Source: Thermohalobaculum sp039817245 (GTDB lineage Bacteria; Pseudomonadota; Alphaproteobacteria; Rhodobacterales; Rhodobacteraceae). From it: a stretch of 64,000 bases of DNA. Made by a program: the position numbers and the translations under genes. The DNA is taken from contig JBCBWF010000001.1 of NCBI GenBank assembly GCA_039817245.1, positions 1 to 64,000 of the forward strand, read 5' to 3'. Positions 1-8,350 of this stretch are shown here, in pieces. The first letter of the stretch is position 1, and each line of letters begins with the position of its first letter. The notes beneath the pieces were generated by a model that was given only the letters and a program-made list of their open reading frames with translations, did no database searches and was not told where the DNA came from.

Positions 1-835
1 CATGGCCGCCATGGCGATCGCGGGCATCTTCGGCGCGCTTCTCTCCTCCTTCGCCGTGCGCAATGCGCGCCGTCTGGAGATCGCGCTCGTGGACGCCCGC
101 GCGGCGGACCGCGCGAAGACAGATTTCATCGCCAATGTCAGCCACGAGCTCCGCACGCCCATGAACGGCATCATCGGGCTGGGCGAGGTGCTGAAGCATA
201 CGGAACTCGACCAGAACCAGTCCTCGCTCCTCGATGTCATGATGACATCGGCACAGAGCCAGATGGGCCTGATCCGCGAGCTTCTGGAGATCAGCCAGAT
301 CGATGCGAAGAACCGCACGCTGCAGGCCCGCCGCTTCGACCTCTCGGGCCTTGTCGGCGAAGTCGTCGACCTCGCCCGCGCCCAGAGCACCGAGAAGGGC
401 ATCGATCTGCGCTTCAACGTGGCCGCGGCAGAGACCTACAACGTGATCGGCGACGACGGTGCGGTGCGCCAGATCATGACCAATCTCGTCGGCAACGCAC
501 TCAAATTCACCGATGAGGGCTTTGTTTCGGTCGAGATGAGCCTTGAGCCGGTAGACGATATCGGCATCTGCCGCATCGCTGTCACCGACACCGGCCCGGG
601 CATCCAGGCCGAGGACATCGAGCGCATCTTCGAGCGCTTCTTCCAGGTCGACGGGTCGGAGACCCGCGAGCGCGGCGGCACCGGGCTCGGCCTCTCCATC
701 AGCAAATCGCTCGCCGAGATGCTCGGCGGCGAGATCGCCGTCGAAAGCACGCCGGGCAAGGGCTCGACCTTCACGCTGACCGCGCCCTTCGTGGTGGCGC
801 GCATCGGCGACGAAGCCCTGGCGCGCGCGGCATGA
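1..835 (+). CDS. Sensor histidine kinase, 3' part (5' end outside window)
   Basis: This is the C-terminal part of a membrane-bound sensor kinase. The reading frame is open to the left edge, so the sensor region is missing. The visible protein starts with the end of a hydrophobic segment (about residues 1-20) and a short linker. A HisKA dimerisation domain follows with the phospho-acceptor His at visible residue 48 (SHELRTP). The HATPase domain shows an N box (NLVGNALKFT, 161-170), G1 box (DTGPGI, 196-201), F box (FERFFQVDG) and G2 box (GGTGLGLS, 225-232). All motifs needed for autophosphorylation and ATP binding are intact. A response regulator gene starts 20 bp downstream, so the two likely form one signalling pair. 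No attached receiver domain is seen. The signal sensed cannot be told. Confidence 0.93.
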   Translation, partial: MAAMAIAGIFGALLSSFAVRNARRLEIALVDARAADRAKTDFIANVSHELRTPMNGIIGLGEVLKHTELDQNQSSLLDVMMTSAQSQMGLIRELLEISQIDAKNRTLQARRFDLSGLVGEVVDLARAQSTEKGIDLRFNVAAAETYNVIGDDGAVRQIMTNLVGNALKFTDEGFVSVEMSLEPVDDIGICRIAVTDTGPGIQAEDIERIFERFFQVDGSETRERGGTGLGLSISKSLAEMLGGEIAVESTPGKGSTFTLTAPFVVARIGDEALARAA

Positions 836-855
836 TTGGTCAGGGGGACTAGGCG

Positions 856-1305
856 TTGGACAGCGATCGCTCAGACGGACCCGCGCATGCATCGCCCGGC
901 CCGATCATGATCGTCGAGGACGACGACGTGAACCTGCTCGTGCTCCAACTCATGCTGAAGCAGGAGGGCTATGAGACGATCGCCGCCGTCGACGGCCCCG
1001 CCGCGATCGAACTCGCCGACACGCACCGCCCGAGCCTGGTGCTCATGGATCTCAGCATGCCCAAGATGGACGGCATCACGGCCGCCAACGCGATCAGGCG
1101 CCGCCTCAACGAAGCGGCGCCCCTGTTCGTGGCCGTCACGGCGCATGTCACGCCGCATCATCGCCAGCTGTGCGAAGAGGCGGAGTTCGTCGACTTCGTG
1201 GAAAAGCCGATCGATCGCCAGCGCCTCTTCGCGATCATTCGCCGCATCCTCGACGAGGACCGGCCTGCCGATCACGCGATGGAGCGCCGGCGGTTCCTCG
1301 CATAG
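856..1305 (+). CDS. Single-domain response regulator (CheY-like)
   Basis: The protein is almost entirely one receiver domain. Acidic residues at 22-24, the phospho-acceptor Asp65 (VLMDLSMP), Thr95 (AVTAH) and Lys117 (VEKP) are all present. No output domain follows, so it should act through phosphotransfer or protein contact, like DivK or a phosphorelay receiver. A TTG start at 856 was chosen because it directly follows the kinase gene. An ATG at 907 would remove 17 residues of unstructured leader and still keep the domain, so the start is uncertain. It follows the histidine kinase and is its probable partner. Its 3' end overlaps the convergent SET-domain gene by 34 bp. Confidence 0.88.
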   Translation: MDSDRSDGPAHASPGPIMIVEDDDVNLLVLQLMLKQEGYETIAAVDGPAAIELADTHRPSLVLMDLSMPKMDGITAANAIRRRLNEAAPLFVAVTAHVTPHHRQLCEEAEFVDFVEKPIDRQRLFAIIRRILDEDRPADHAMERRRFLA

Positions 1306-1760
1306 TGCAGCTGCAGCAGGAAGTCGTAGTGGTGACGGCAGAAATCGCGGCATAGCATGCGCGCCCAGTGGTCGACCGGCAGATTGAAGATCGACCAGAA
1401 CTCGTAGTCCTCGAGCAATTCCTCGCCGGGTTCGATATCCCGCAACGCCGTGCAGTTGTCCTCCCGCAGCGGCGTCCAGTGCCGAATTCCGATATTGGCC
1501 GAAGGCGGATCGGCATGGTTCACATACTCCATACCGTCCTCGTACCAGACGAATTTCTGCTCAGGTGCGTGGAAGTAGCCGCCGTGCAGCGCGAAGGCGA
1601 GACGGTCCGGGCTCAGCCCGCCCAACTCGCCTGGCCCGCAAACATGCATGCTCTCGTCAAAGCGCCAGACCTTCTCGCCGGCCGCAATCGGCTCAGCTGC
1701 GAAGACCCCCATCCCATGAATCCGGCTCCGCCGGAATTCGACCGATTTGATCCAGCCCAA
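1272..1760 (-). CDS. SET-domain protein (first of two)
   Basis: This 162-residue protein consists of little more than a SET domain, the fold of lysine methyltransferases that use S-adenosylmethionine. It opens with a typical early SET strand (GMGVFAAEPIAAGE, residues 16-29). It carries the Asn-His of the cofactor site (VNHADPPSANIG, 80-91) and ends the core with GEELLEDY (112-119), matching the GEELTxDY motif with a catalytic-position Tyr119. About 40 residues of basic tail follow, without a recognisable Cys-rich post-SET zinc site. A second SET gene lies 347 bp away on the same strand. Substrate is unknown; bacterial SET proteins may modify ribosomal, chromatin-like or host proteins. Its 3' end overlaps the response regulator gene in antisense. 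Confidence 0.82.
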   Translation of the reverse strand: MGWIKSVEFRRSRIHGMGVFAAEPIAAGEKVWRFDESMHVCGPGELGGLSPDRLAFALHGGYFHAPEQKFVWYEDGMEYVNHADPPSANIGIRHWTPLREDNCTALRDIEPGEELLEDYEFWSIFNLPVDHWARMLCRDFCRHHYDFLLQLHYARNRRRSIA

Positions 1761-2107
1761 TCTTCACCCCCGTCTTTTCTAGACATTTGTATGGGTTGCC
1801 GGGCAGCGCCTTTGTGAGACCGTTCATGTCACATCCGCCCGGAACGTTGGTTTCCATTCGAAACACGCGGCGCCTCACCACGTAGTGCCAGCAAAATGGC
1901 GCACCACACACAGTTGTCAAACGCTATAAAAAAGATGAGGCGATCAGCTCGTCCACGCGACGACTACAAACCAAGTCGATTTCAAAACGCATTCGTGTCT
2001 TCCAGCGCAACTGAACAACGGATACATCGCGGATTGACGAACCGAACGCACGCGAAAGAGCGACACGACACTTCGCAATAGCCGCCCACCAGGCGGAATG
2101 CAAGGAT
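1761..2107. other. Intergenic region between the two SET genes
   Basis: About 350 bp without a convincing gene. Short open frames exist on both strands but have poor composition and no good ribosome site. The stretch around 1905-1990 is less GC-rich than the surroundings. A TTGACA-like -35 on the minus strand (complement of 1915-1920) lies upstream of the first SET gene, but I could not find a good -10 at the right distance. The region probably holds the promoter of the 1272-1760 gene. Confidence 0.4.
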
Positions 2108-2500
2108 CTACACTTTGTTCTTCGGCGGCTGCATCTCAAACTCCGAGGTGGCGAGGAAATTGTAGTCACAGGTCAATTCCTCGCCGCGCGCGATATCGCG
2201 CGCGGCGACCGCCCGACCGGGCGTCGAGAAGTCGAGATTGGGCGTGTCCTCATGGTTCATGAACCGCCCGTCGTCCCCATCGAGCGCCATATGGCCAGGA
2301 AAGCTCGTCACCTCATACGCATAGCGTTCGTAGAACTCACGCACATGCTCCGGCGCCTCCGCCAGCGCCGCATTGGACACCAGTATGTCGAACATCTCGC
2401 TGAACTGCCAGACAAGCTGGCCTGCGACAATGTCCTCGTCAGTGAACACACCGAGACCCTCGATACGCGACTTCGCCACGTAGCACCGCACCATCATCAT
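2108..2500 (-). CDS. SET-domain protein (second of two)
   Basis: A 130-residue stand-alone SET domain, closer to the textbook pattern than its neighbour. It has an N-terminal strand (IEGLGVFTDEDIVAGQ, residues 13-28), the cofactor motif FMNHEDTPNLDF (80-91, matching NHxxxPN) and GEELTCDY (106-113) with the catalytic-position Tyr113. It ends shortly afterwards, so there is no post-SET domain. The start was placed at the first of three consecutive ATG codons, because GAGGGG lies 8 nt upstream (complement of 2509-2514); an upstream extension of 26 residues has no ribosome site. The two SET proteins share layout but little detail, so they look like old paralogues or separate acquisitions. Substrate unknown. 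Confidence 0.82.
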   Translation of the reverse strand: MMMVRCYVAKSRIEGLGVFTDEDIVAGQLVWQFSEMFDILVSNAALAEAPEHVREFYERYAYEVTSFPGHMALDGDDGRFMNHEDTPNLDFSTPGRAVAARDIARGEELTCDYNFLATSEFEMQPPKNKV

Positions 2501-2748
2501 ACCGATTGCCCCTCGCCGCCGCCTTTCTGCGGAACCGCTGTTGGAAACGAGCCTATGAGGCTGCCCGCATGAAAACAATCGCAGGGCCCCTGGGTCGCGC
2601 GTGACTGGCGGAATCGAGCGAAATCATCTATCAGGGCACGATAGTTGATGTAACGGCAGCGCAATCGGATCGGTAAATGATCGGAAAGCCGCCCAGATAT
2701 CGCCAGAAACTCTGCATACACGTTATGCCCAGTAAGTTTGAGGGCAGA
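2501..2748. other. Intergenic region upstream of second SET gene
   Basis: No supported gene. The complement of 2509-2514 is the ribosome site of the SET gene. An open frame on the minus strand covers most of this stretch and runs on to 2931, but it overlaps the SET gene start and has no ribosome site. Base composition is lower in GC than the nearby genes, which suits promoter DNA, but no clear -35/-10 pair was seen. Confidence 0.35.
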
Positions 2749-2955
2749 ATGACGGATCGCGAGTTCGAGGGTGACAACTTCGCTTACGTTGGACCGTGGC
2801 GAATCGAAACCGGTGATGCGTGGAGGGACTGGCAGATCTCCGCGCTTGAGGCCTGCATGAAGGCCTCCGAGCACAGCAATGACGAAGTGTCGCGGCGCCG
2901 CTTTGCCCGCGAAATCGATCGTCTCTCGCAAGTTCCGCTACGCCAGACCCGCTGA
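2749..2955 (+). CDS. Small hypothetical protein (68 aa)
   Basis: A possible small gene of unknown function. The ATG at 2749 is preceded by TGAGGG, a fair ribosome site about 4-5 nt upstream; an ATG 72 bp earlier in the same frame has none. The product is rich in Asp, Glu, Trp and Arg, is predicted soluble and mostly helical in its second half, and has no signal peptide or known motif. A competing frame runs along the other strand here. It is isolated: the creatininase-family gene next door is convergent. Treat it as doubtful; it could equally be a non-coding stretch. Confidence 0.35.
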   Translation: MTDREFEGDNFAYVGPWRIETGDAWRDWQISALEACMKASEHSNDEVSRRRFAREIDRLSQVPLRQTR

Positions 2956-2977
2956 CGGGCCCGGCGCCGGTCGGCCC

Positions 2978-3796
2978 CTAGCGGGGCGGATCGCGGAAAG
3001 CGACGCCGCCGATCCGGGAGGGTCGGCGATCCCGCGGTGCTGCCCAGGTCTCCGGATCCACGATCATCGCTGCCACGGCCTCGGCCGCCGCCTCCAGGAT
3101 CCGCTCCCCCTTCTCCGCGCTCGCCCGCGTCGGGTTCCCCGAGATCCCGTTCGCCGTGATATGGGCAAAGCCCCGCCAGCGATGCGAGGCGTTGCCGGCG
3201 CGACGATAGGGCGCCAGCCGCTCCGTCGCCAGCGCGCCCAGATCGCTCGCATCCACCAGATCCGGCTCCAGCGCCAGCATCATCGAGGTCTCCGCCTCGC
3301 CTGCATGCATGATCCCGCCCTGGTCTTCCAGGAGCGGCGCGATCGCTGCCGCCCCTTCCTCGGCATAGGTGGTGGCCACGATGGTGGCGCCGAGCGCCTC
3401 GCTCAGCCGGTCCACCGCCAGGTTCATGCTCGCAATGTTGCCGCCATGGCTGTTGGAGAGCACCAGTTCGGTGAAGCCGTGGCGCACCAGGCTGTGCAGC
3501 ACGGACCGGAGCACGGCGAAGAACGCATCGTGTTCGAGCGTCAGCGTGCCGCCGAACGGCATGTGGTGCTCCGAAAGCCCGTGCCAGATCACCGGCGTCA
3601 CCACCACCTCCCGCGCAGGCGCCGCCTTCCGCGCGGCGCGCACGGCCACCTCGTGGCCGATCCGCATATCGGTGTTCACCGGCAGATGCGGCCCGTGCTG
3701 TTCGATCGCGGCGACGGGCACGATCACCACCGCCCCCCGCTCCGCCAGCGCGCGCAACTCATGCGCCTTCAGCTTCGCCCACTCGACCTCGCTCAC
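2978..3796 (-). CDS. Creatininase-family amidohydrolase
   Basis: A 272-residue metal-dependent amide hydrolase of the creatininase/MftE/ArfB family, which opens cyclic or linear amide bonds. The metal-binding residues fit the family: Glu32 and His34 in IEQHGPHLP, Asp43 in NTD, His116 in SNSHGGN, and the HAGEAETS segment (163-170) with the last glutamate ligand. It is of normal family length with no signal peptide. A GTG start at 3796 was chosen because GGGGAGG lies about 6-7 nt upstream; no in-frame ATG is near. A promoter-like motif lies at 3825-3837. The neighbouring YtcJ-type amidohydrolase on the same strand ends 65 bp upstream and may be co-transcribed. True substrate is unknown: creatinine is only one possibility. 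Confidence 0.88.
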   Translation of the reverse strand: MSEVEWAKLKAHELRALAERGAVVIVPVAAIEQHGPHLPVNTDMRIGHEVAVRAARKAAPAREVVVTPVIWHGLSEHHMPFGGTLTLEHDAFFAVLRSVLHSLVRHGFTELVLSNSHGGNIASMNLAVDRLSEALGATIVATTYAEEGAAAIAPLLEDQGGIMHAGEAETSMMLALEPDLVDASDLGALATERLAPYRRAGNASHRWRGFAHITANGISGNPTRASAEKGERILEAAAEAVAAMIVDPETWAAPRDRRPSRIGGVAFRDPPR

Positions 3797-3824
3797 GGCG
3801 TCCTCCCCATCATCGGATTTGCCG

Positions 3825-3837
3825 CGAGCCTAGCGCC
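3825..3837 (-). promoter_or_regulatory. Promoter-like 13-mer GGCGCTAGGCTCG (copy 1)
   Basis: On the minus strand this reads GGCGCTAGGCTCG, 28 bp upstream of the creatininase-family GTG start. TAGGCT could act as a -10 element of the TAnnnT type. The same 13 bases occur on the plus strand at 15946-15958, also upstream of a gene start. No good -35 was found for either copy, so promoter function is inference. Confidence 0.4.
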
Positions 3838-3861
3838 GCGCCGGCCGGGGCGCCATGGCGC

Positions 3862-5487
3862 TCAGCGATGCCAGAGGGGCCGGCCGTCGAGCAGCGTCAT
3901 GCTCACCCCCACGGCGCGGATCTCGTCCTCCGGGCAGGTGAAATAGTCCCGGTCGAGCACCGCGATATCGGCGCGCTTGCCGGGCTCCAGCGACCCCTTC
4001 ACCGCTTCCTCCCGGCCCGACCAGGCGCCGAGCGTGGTGTAGGCGTGGAGCGCCTCCATCCGGCTCACCGCCTCGGCCCGGTCGAGATCGCCCCCGCTGT
4101 CGGACTGGCGCGTCACCATCGACCAGAGCGCCAGGAACGGGTTGGCCTGGCACACCATCGCATCCGAGTGACCGGGCGCCGGGATCCCCGCATCGATCAG
4201 GCTCCGATGGGGCCACATGTGCCGCATCGCCGCCTGCCCGCGATTGGCCCGGTAGGCATCGCCGAGATCGTACATGAACCCGGTCGCCGAGCTGTCCACC
4301 GCGCCGAGCCGCGCCAGCCGCTCCCGGATCGCAGGGGTCACATAACAGCAATGCTCCACCCGCATCCGGTGATCCTCCACGGGGTGCGCGGCCAGGCACG
4401 CCTCGATCGCGTCGAGGGCGAAATCGATCCCCCGGTCGCCGACCCCCTCGATCATCACCTGCAGCCCGGCGGCATGCGCGGCCACTGCCCGCGCCGCCAG
4501 ATCCTCCGCCTCGTAGAGCAGCATGCCGGTGTTCGGCACCGGCTCGCCGGGGATCGCGGCGCCCGAATAGGGCTCGTAATAGGCCGCTGTCCGCCCGGAG
4601 GTGGAACAGTCCGGGCACCATTCCACCCCGATCACCCGCAGCATGTCGTCGCCGAAGCCCGAGCGGATCCCGGCGCGGATATAGGCCTCGACCAGCCCCT
4701 CCTCGCGCCCCGAGACGATGATGCCCACCCGCATCGCCAGCCGGTCCTCCGCCTTCAGCCGCTGCAGCGCCTCGATCGAGCGCCGCCCGCAGAGCGAGTT
4801 GTAGACGCTGGTGACCCCGTAGCCGCGCCACTCCGCGAACACGCGCTCGAGCCCGTCCGCCAGCATCTCCGGCGTGTCGCCCGCATGGATGTGGCTGAGG
4901 AACACATGCGCCGCCGCCTCCCGGCAGAGCCCGGTGATCGCCCCGCTCGCCGGATCGCGGTCGAACTGGCCGAATGGCGGATCCGCCGGGTCCGTCCCCA
5001 AGCCCACCGCCGCGAAGGCCGCGCTGTTGGCGAGCCCGATATGCCCGTCCGTGCGCTGGATGTAGAGCGGCCGCCCCCCGGCCGCCGCATCCATCTCGGC
5101 AAGGCTCGGATAGCCGCCGGATTTCACATCGTCGAACCGGTAGCACACGATCCAGTCCCCCGGCCCGCGACCGGCCGCCAGCGCCGCGACCCGCTCCAGC
5201 AGCGCCGCGCGCGAGGCCACCCGGTCCGGGCTCACCGCCTCCCAGGTCGCCAGCCGCGCGGCATAGCTGTCGGGATGCGCATGGCTGTCCACGATGCCGG
5301 GGATCGCCGTCGCCCCCTCCAGCGCGATCTTCTCGGTGCCCGGCCGCGCCAGCGCCTCGATCTCCGCATCCCCGCCGGTCGCCACGATCCGCCCGTCCGC
5401 CACCGCCAGCGCCGAGACAAAGCGGTTATCGGCATCCATCGTGGCGATGCGGCCGCCGGTCAGGATCAGATCTGGCGCGAGGCTCAT
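3862..5487 (-). CDS. YtcJ-type metal-dependent amidohydrolase
   Basis: A 541-residue member of the amidohydrolase superfamily, YtcJ/AtzF-like amidohydrolase-3 group. The N-terminal composite sheet carries DLILTGGRIATMD (residues 6-18). The first metal motif is DSHAHPD (67-73). The barrel later shows RVEHCCYV, and the C terminus has GHSDAMV and the closing GKRADIAVLDRD strand typical of the superfamily. The start at 5487 has AAGGAG 6 nt upstream; longer forms lack this. It has no signal peptide, so it is cytoplasmic. It is divergent from the cysteine hydrolase at 5564 with only 76 bp between, so the two may share control. Such enzymes hydrolyse amides, hydantoins or imides; the substrate here is unknown. 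Confidence 0.85.
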   Translation of the reverse strand: MSLAPDLILTGGRIATMDADNRFVSALAVADGRIVATGGDAEIEALARPGTEKIALEGATAIPGIVDSHAHPDSYAARLATWEAVSPDRVASRAALLERVAALAAGRGPGDWIVCYRFDDVKSGGYPSLAEMDAAAGGRPLYIQRTDGHIGLANSAAFAAVGLGTDPADPPFGQFDRDPASGAITGLCREAAAHVFLSHIHAGDTPEMLADGLERVFAEWRGYGVTSVYNSLCGRRSIEALQRLKAEDRLAMRVGIIVSGREEGLVEAYIRAGIRSGFGDDMLRVIGVEWCPDCSTSGRTAAYYEPYSGAAIPGEPVPNTGMLLYEAEDLAARAVAAHAAGLQVMIEGVGDRGIDFALDAIEACLAAHPVEDHRMRVEHCCYVTPAIRERLARLGAVDSSATGFMYDLGDAYRANRGQAAMRHMWPHRSLIDAGIPAPGHSDAMVCQANPFLALWSMVTRQSDSGGDLDRAEAVSRMEALHAYTTLGAWSGREEAVKGSLEPGKRADIAVLDRDYFTCPEDEIRAVGVSMTLLDGRPLWHR

Positions 5488-5563
5488 GGCGTTCTCCTTG
5501 CAAGCGAGAATGGACAGGACGGGCGAAGCGGTGTGAGGGTAGACCACCCGCAGGAGAGCCGAA

Positions 5564-6265
5564 ATGCCCCCCGCTGCCACCCCCGCCTTCGAAGTCCCCG
5601 CCGACCCCTATCCGTGGCCCATCGAGCCGCTCGCACCTCACCAGGCCGCGCTCATTGTCATCGACATGCAGCGCGACTTCTGCGCGGCGGAGGGCTATGT
5701 GGCTCAGCTCGGCGAGGATATCGCGCCCCTCGCCGCCGCCATCGGCCCCACGCAGCGCTGCCTCGCCGCCGCGCGCGCCACGGGCCTGCGTGTCCTCTAC
5801 ACCCGTCAGGGCTACCGCCCCGATCTCGCCGACATGCCCGCCTGGCGCCGTCTAAAGGCCGAGCGCCACGGCACCGTCGTGGGCCGCGAAGGCCCCCTCG
5901 GCCGCGTCCTCATCCGCGGCGAGCCGGGCTTTCAGATCCTGCCCGAGCTTGCGCCCCAGCCGGGCGAGCCCGTGATCGACAAGACCGCCAATGGCGCCTT
6001 CACCGGGACCGATCTCGACACCGTGTTGCGCGCTGCCGGCATCCGCGCGCTCGCCTTCGCCGGCGTCACCATCGATGTCTGCGTGCACACCACGCTGCGC
6101 GAGGCCAATGACCGCGGCTACCAGTGCCTGCTCCTCTCGGATGCCTGCGGCGCCATCGAGCAGGGCCTGCATGACTGGGCGATCCGCTCGGTGACCATAG
6201 AGGGCGGGGTCTTCGGCTCCGTCGCCGATACCGCCGCCTTCGAGGAGGGATTGAGACCGCGATGA
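5564..6265 (+). CDS. Isochorismatase-fold cysteine hydrolase
   Basis: A 233-residue cysteine hydrolase of the isochorismatase-like family, which includes N-carbamoylsarcosine amidase, biuret hydrolase and ureidoacrylate amidohydrolase. The catalytic triad is visible: Asp34 (VIDMQRDF), Lys140 (IDKTANGAF) and Cys173 (TIDVCVHTT). The N-terminal 25 residues are a longer lead than in pyrazinamidases and resemble the RutB/biuret hydrolase group. The stop overlaps the ATG of the MBL hydrolase (ATGA at 6262-6265), so translation is likely coupled. With a creatininase-family and an amidohydrolase gene next door, a role in breaking carbamoyl or ureido amides is plausible. Exact substrate unknown. Confidence 0.87.
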   Translation: MPPAATPAFEVPADPYPWPIEPLAPHQAALIVIDMQRDFCAAEGYVAQLGEDIAPLAAAIGPTQRCLAAARATGLRVLYTRQGYRPDLADMPAWRRLKAERHGTVVGREGPLGRVLIRGEPGFQILPELAPQPGEPVIDKTANGAFTGTDLDTVLRAAGIRALAFAGVTIDVCVHTTLREANDRGYQCLLLSDACGAIEQGLHDWAIRSVTIEGGVFGSVADTAAFEEGLRPR

Positions 6266-7092
6266 CCGACAACCCGGACAACAGCCCTGCCCCCTTCGCG
6301 CCAATGGCCGACACCGCCGGCCCCCTTCGCCCCGCCGATCCCTGGTTCGCCATCGAATGGCAGCCGCACGGTATCCTGCGGATCTGGGAGCCGCATGTCT
6401 CGCGGCTGCTGCGCGCCAACATGTTCCTCGTGCGCGGCGCCGAGCGCGACCTGCTGGTCGATGCGGGCATGGGTGTCGCCAGCCTCCGCCGCTTTCTCCA
6501 GCCCTATCTCGAGCGGCCCGTCATGCTCCTGCTGACCCATGCGCATGTGGACCATGTCGGCTCGGCCGCCGAGTTCCAGGGCACGATCCTGATGCACGGC
6601 GCCGAGGCGGATCTGCTCGGCACCCCGTCACCGGACTGGTCGCTGAGCTACGACGACTACCCGCCCGAGAAACGCGCGGGCCTCGCCGCCGCCGGCTTCG
6701 ACACCCGCGGCCATGTGATCGCCGCGAGCCCGCATGCCGGCTTCGACCCCGCTGCATGGTCGATCGCACCGGCGCGCGCCACCGAGATCGTGTCCGATGG
6801 CGACGTGATCGATCTCGGCAACCGGCGCTTCGAGGTGCTGCACCTGCCCGGCCACAGTCCCGGCTCCATCGGTCTATGGGAGGCGGAGACGGCCACGCTG
6901 ATCGGTGGAGACGCGATCTATGACGGGCTGATCATCGACACGCTGCCCGAAAGCGACCCCGCCGCCTATCGCGAGACGATGCATCGCCTGGGCAGGCTCG
7001 GTGCTTCGATTGTGCATGGCGGTCACCGGGAGAGCTTCGGCGCCCAGAAGCTCGCCGTAATCGCCGAGGGGTACCTCGCGTCGAAAGCCTGA
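6262..7092 (+). CDS. MBL-fold metallohydrolase
   Basis: A 276-residue metallo-beta-lactamase-fold hydrolase. The metal motif THAHVDH (residues 92-98) is intact. Further ligands appear in LPGHSPGS, GGDAIYDG and VHGGHRESF. The layout is that of glyoxalase II or lactonase-like enzymes, using two metal ions to hydrolyse an ester, lactone or thioester. There is no signal peptide. It begins inside the stop codon of the cysteine hydrolase gene, so both probably act in one pathway. A hairpin at 7098-7112 follows the stop codon. Substrate cannot be assigned from sequence. Confidence 0.85.
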   Translation: MTDNPDNSPAPFAPMADTAGPLRPADPWFAIEWQPHGILRIWEPHVSRLLRANMFLVRGAERDLLVDAGMGVASLRRFLQPYLERPVMLLLTHAHVDHVGSAAEFQGTILMHGAEADLLGTPSPDWSLSYDDYPPEKRAGLAAAGFDTRGHVIAASPHAGFDPAAWSIAPARATEIVSDGDVIDLGNRRFEVLHLPGHSPGSIGLWEAETATLIGGDAIYDGLIIDTLPESDPAAYRETMHRLGRLGASIVHGGHRESFGAQKLAVIAEGYLASKA

Positions 7093-7097
7093 CGCAT

Positions 7098-7112
7098 GGG
7101 CAGAGCCTGCCC
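7098..7112 (+). terminator. Short hairpin after MBL hydrolase gene
   Basis: GGGCAG and CTGCCC form a perfect 6-bp stem with a 3-nt loop, followed by GAAAATT. It lies 6 bp after the stop codon. The stem is short and the following run has few T residues, so it is a weak candidate terminator. Confidence 0.4.
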
Positions 7113-7223
7113 GAAAATTGCGCAACGGAGCATCATCGCCCCGATCTCTGATTGATGCTTGCGCTGAGCGCTGCTCTATGGCCAGAATTCAGGCGATGGC
7201 TGAGGCAGCGTACAACCGTGACC

Positions 7224-8333
7224 ATGCGTGACACCGGAGGCGCCGCCGTCTCTCACGCGCTCTCGCTGCGCGGCCTCTCCAAGCACTACGGCACGCTCGC
7301 AGCCGTGGACAACATCGACCTTGAAATCGCCCGCGGCCAGTTCCTGACCATCCTCGGCCCCTCGGGCGGAGGGAAGACGACGGTGCTGATGGCGATTGCC
7401 GGCTTCGTCGAACCTTCCGCCGGGCAGATCCTCCTGGACGGGGACGACATCACCGGGCTGCCGCCGGACAAGCGCAAATTCGGCATGGTTTTCCAAGGCT
7501 ATGCGCTCTTTCCTCACATGACGGTTGCGGACAATCTGTGGTTCCCGCTGCGTGTCCGCGGGGTTTCGCGCGCCGCCGCGAAGCCCAAGGTGGAGGCCGC
7601 GCTCGAGCTCGTGCAGATGGGCCATCTCGGCCGGCGCTATCCCACCCAACTCTCCGGCGGCCAGCAGCAGCGCGTCGCGCTCGCCCGCGCGCTCGTCTTC
7701 GAGCCAGACCTGCTGCTGCTCGACGAACCGCTCTCAGCCCTCGACAAGAAGCTTCGCTCAGACCTCCAGTGGGAACTGAAGTCTCTCCACCAACGCCTTG
7801 GGACAACGTTTATTTATGTCACCCACGATCAGGACGAAGCGCTCTCGATGTCCGACGAGATCGTCATCATGCGCCAAGGCCGGATCGAGCAGCAAGGCCA
7901 ACCCGGCGCCCTTTATGAACGGCCCGCAACCCGCTTTGTCGCGGACTTCCTCGGCAAGTCGAACTTCATCGAGGGCCGCGCACAGGAGGCCAACGGCGGC
8001 CGCCTCGCCTATGAGGCCGGCGGCCTCAGCCTCCTGCAGGAGACCGCAGAACGCCCCGCCACGGGCGCGTCCGTCACCGTCGCCCTTCGCCCCGAGAAGA
8101 TCGTCATCGCGCCCGGGGACGCCCCTCCCGCGGTCGAGAACCGCGTCGAGGGCCGCATCACGGCGGTGAACTACTACGGCGCCAGCTTCCAGTTCCGCGT
8201 GGCCACCGAGGCGCTCGGCGACCTGCTCGTGGCCGCCCCCGCCTGGACCTGCCAGGTGGCGCAGGAGCCGGGCACGCCCGTCTGGCTCGGCTGGCCGCCG
8301 GGCGCCTCCGTCCTGGTGCGCGATACCGGCTGA
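7224..8333 (+). CDS. ABC transporter ATP-binding protein, polyamine type
   Basis: ATPase of a spermidine/putrescine-type (PotA-like) importer. From the ATG at 7224 it has 369 residues. Walker A is GPSGGGKTT (45-53). The Q-loop reads FQGYALFPHMTV, the signature LSGGQQQR and Walker B LLLLDEPLSALD, followed by the switch His in VTHDQDEAL. The last 110 residues form a TOBE-type regulatory domain (VALRPEKI). An upstream extension to 7152 is possible but has unusual composition. The gene heads an operon with a binding protein and two permeases (8392-11250), then catabolic genes. The transported molecule is probably a cationic or nitrogen-rich compound, by family and context. Confidence 0.93.
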   Translation: MRDTGGAAVSHALSLRGLSKHYGTLAAVDNIDLEIARGQFLTILGPSGGGKTTVLMAIAGFVEPSAGQILLDGDDITGLPPDKRKFGMVFQGYALFPHMTVADNLWFPLRVRGVSRAAAKPKVEAALELVQMGHLGRRYPTQLSGGQQQRVALARALVFEPDLLLLDEPLSALDKKLRSDLQWELKSLHQRLGTTFIYVTHDQDEALSMSDEIVIMRQGRIEQQGQPGALYERPATRFVADFLGKSNFIEGRAQEANGGRLAYEAGGLSLLQETAERPATGASVTVALRPEKIVIAPGDAPPAVENRVEGRITAVNYYGASFQFRVATEALGDLLVAAPAWTCQVAQEPGTPVWLGWPPGASVLVRDTG

Positions 8334-8350
8334 TCCGCACCGCACCCGAA

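Noticed and set aside
1693..1920. Small minus-strand open frame overlapping the start of the first SET gene
   Set aside because: It overlaps the SET gene in another frame and lacks a ribosome site; composition gives no support.
3868..6111. Open frame of nearly 750 codons on the plus strand
   Set aside because: It runs antisense to the YtcJ-type amidohydrolase and shifted against the cysteine hydrolase gene; composition is Arg/His/Pro-rich.
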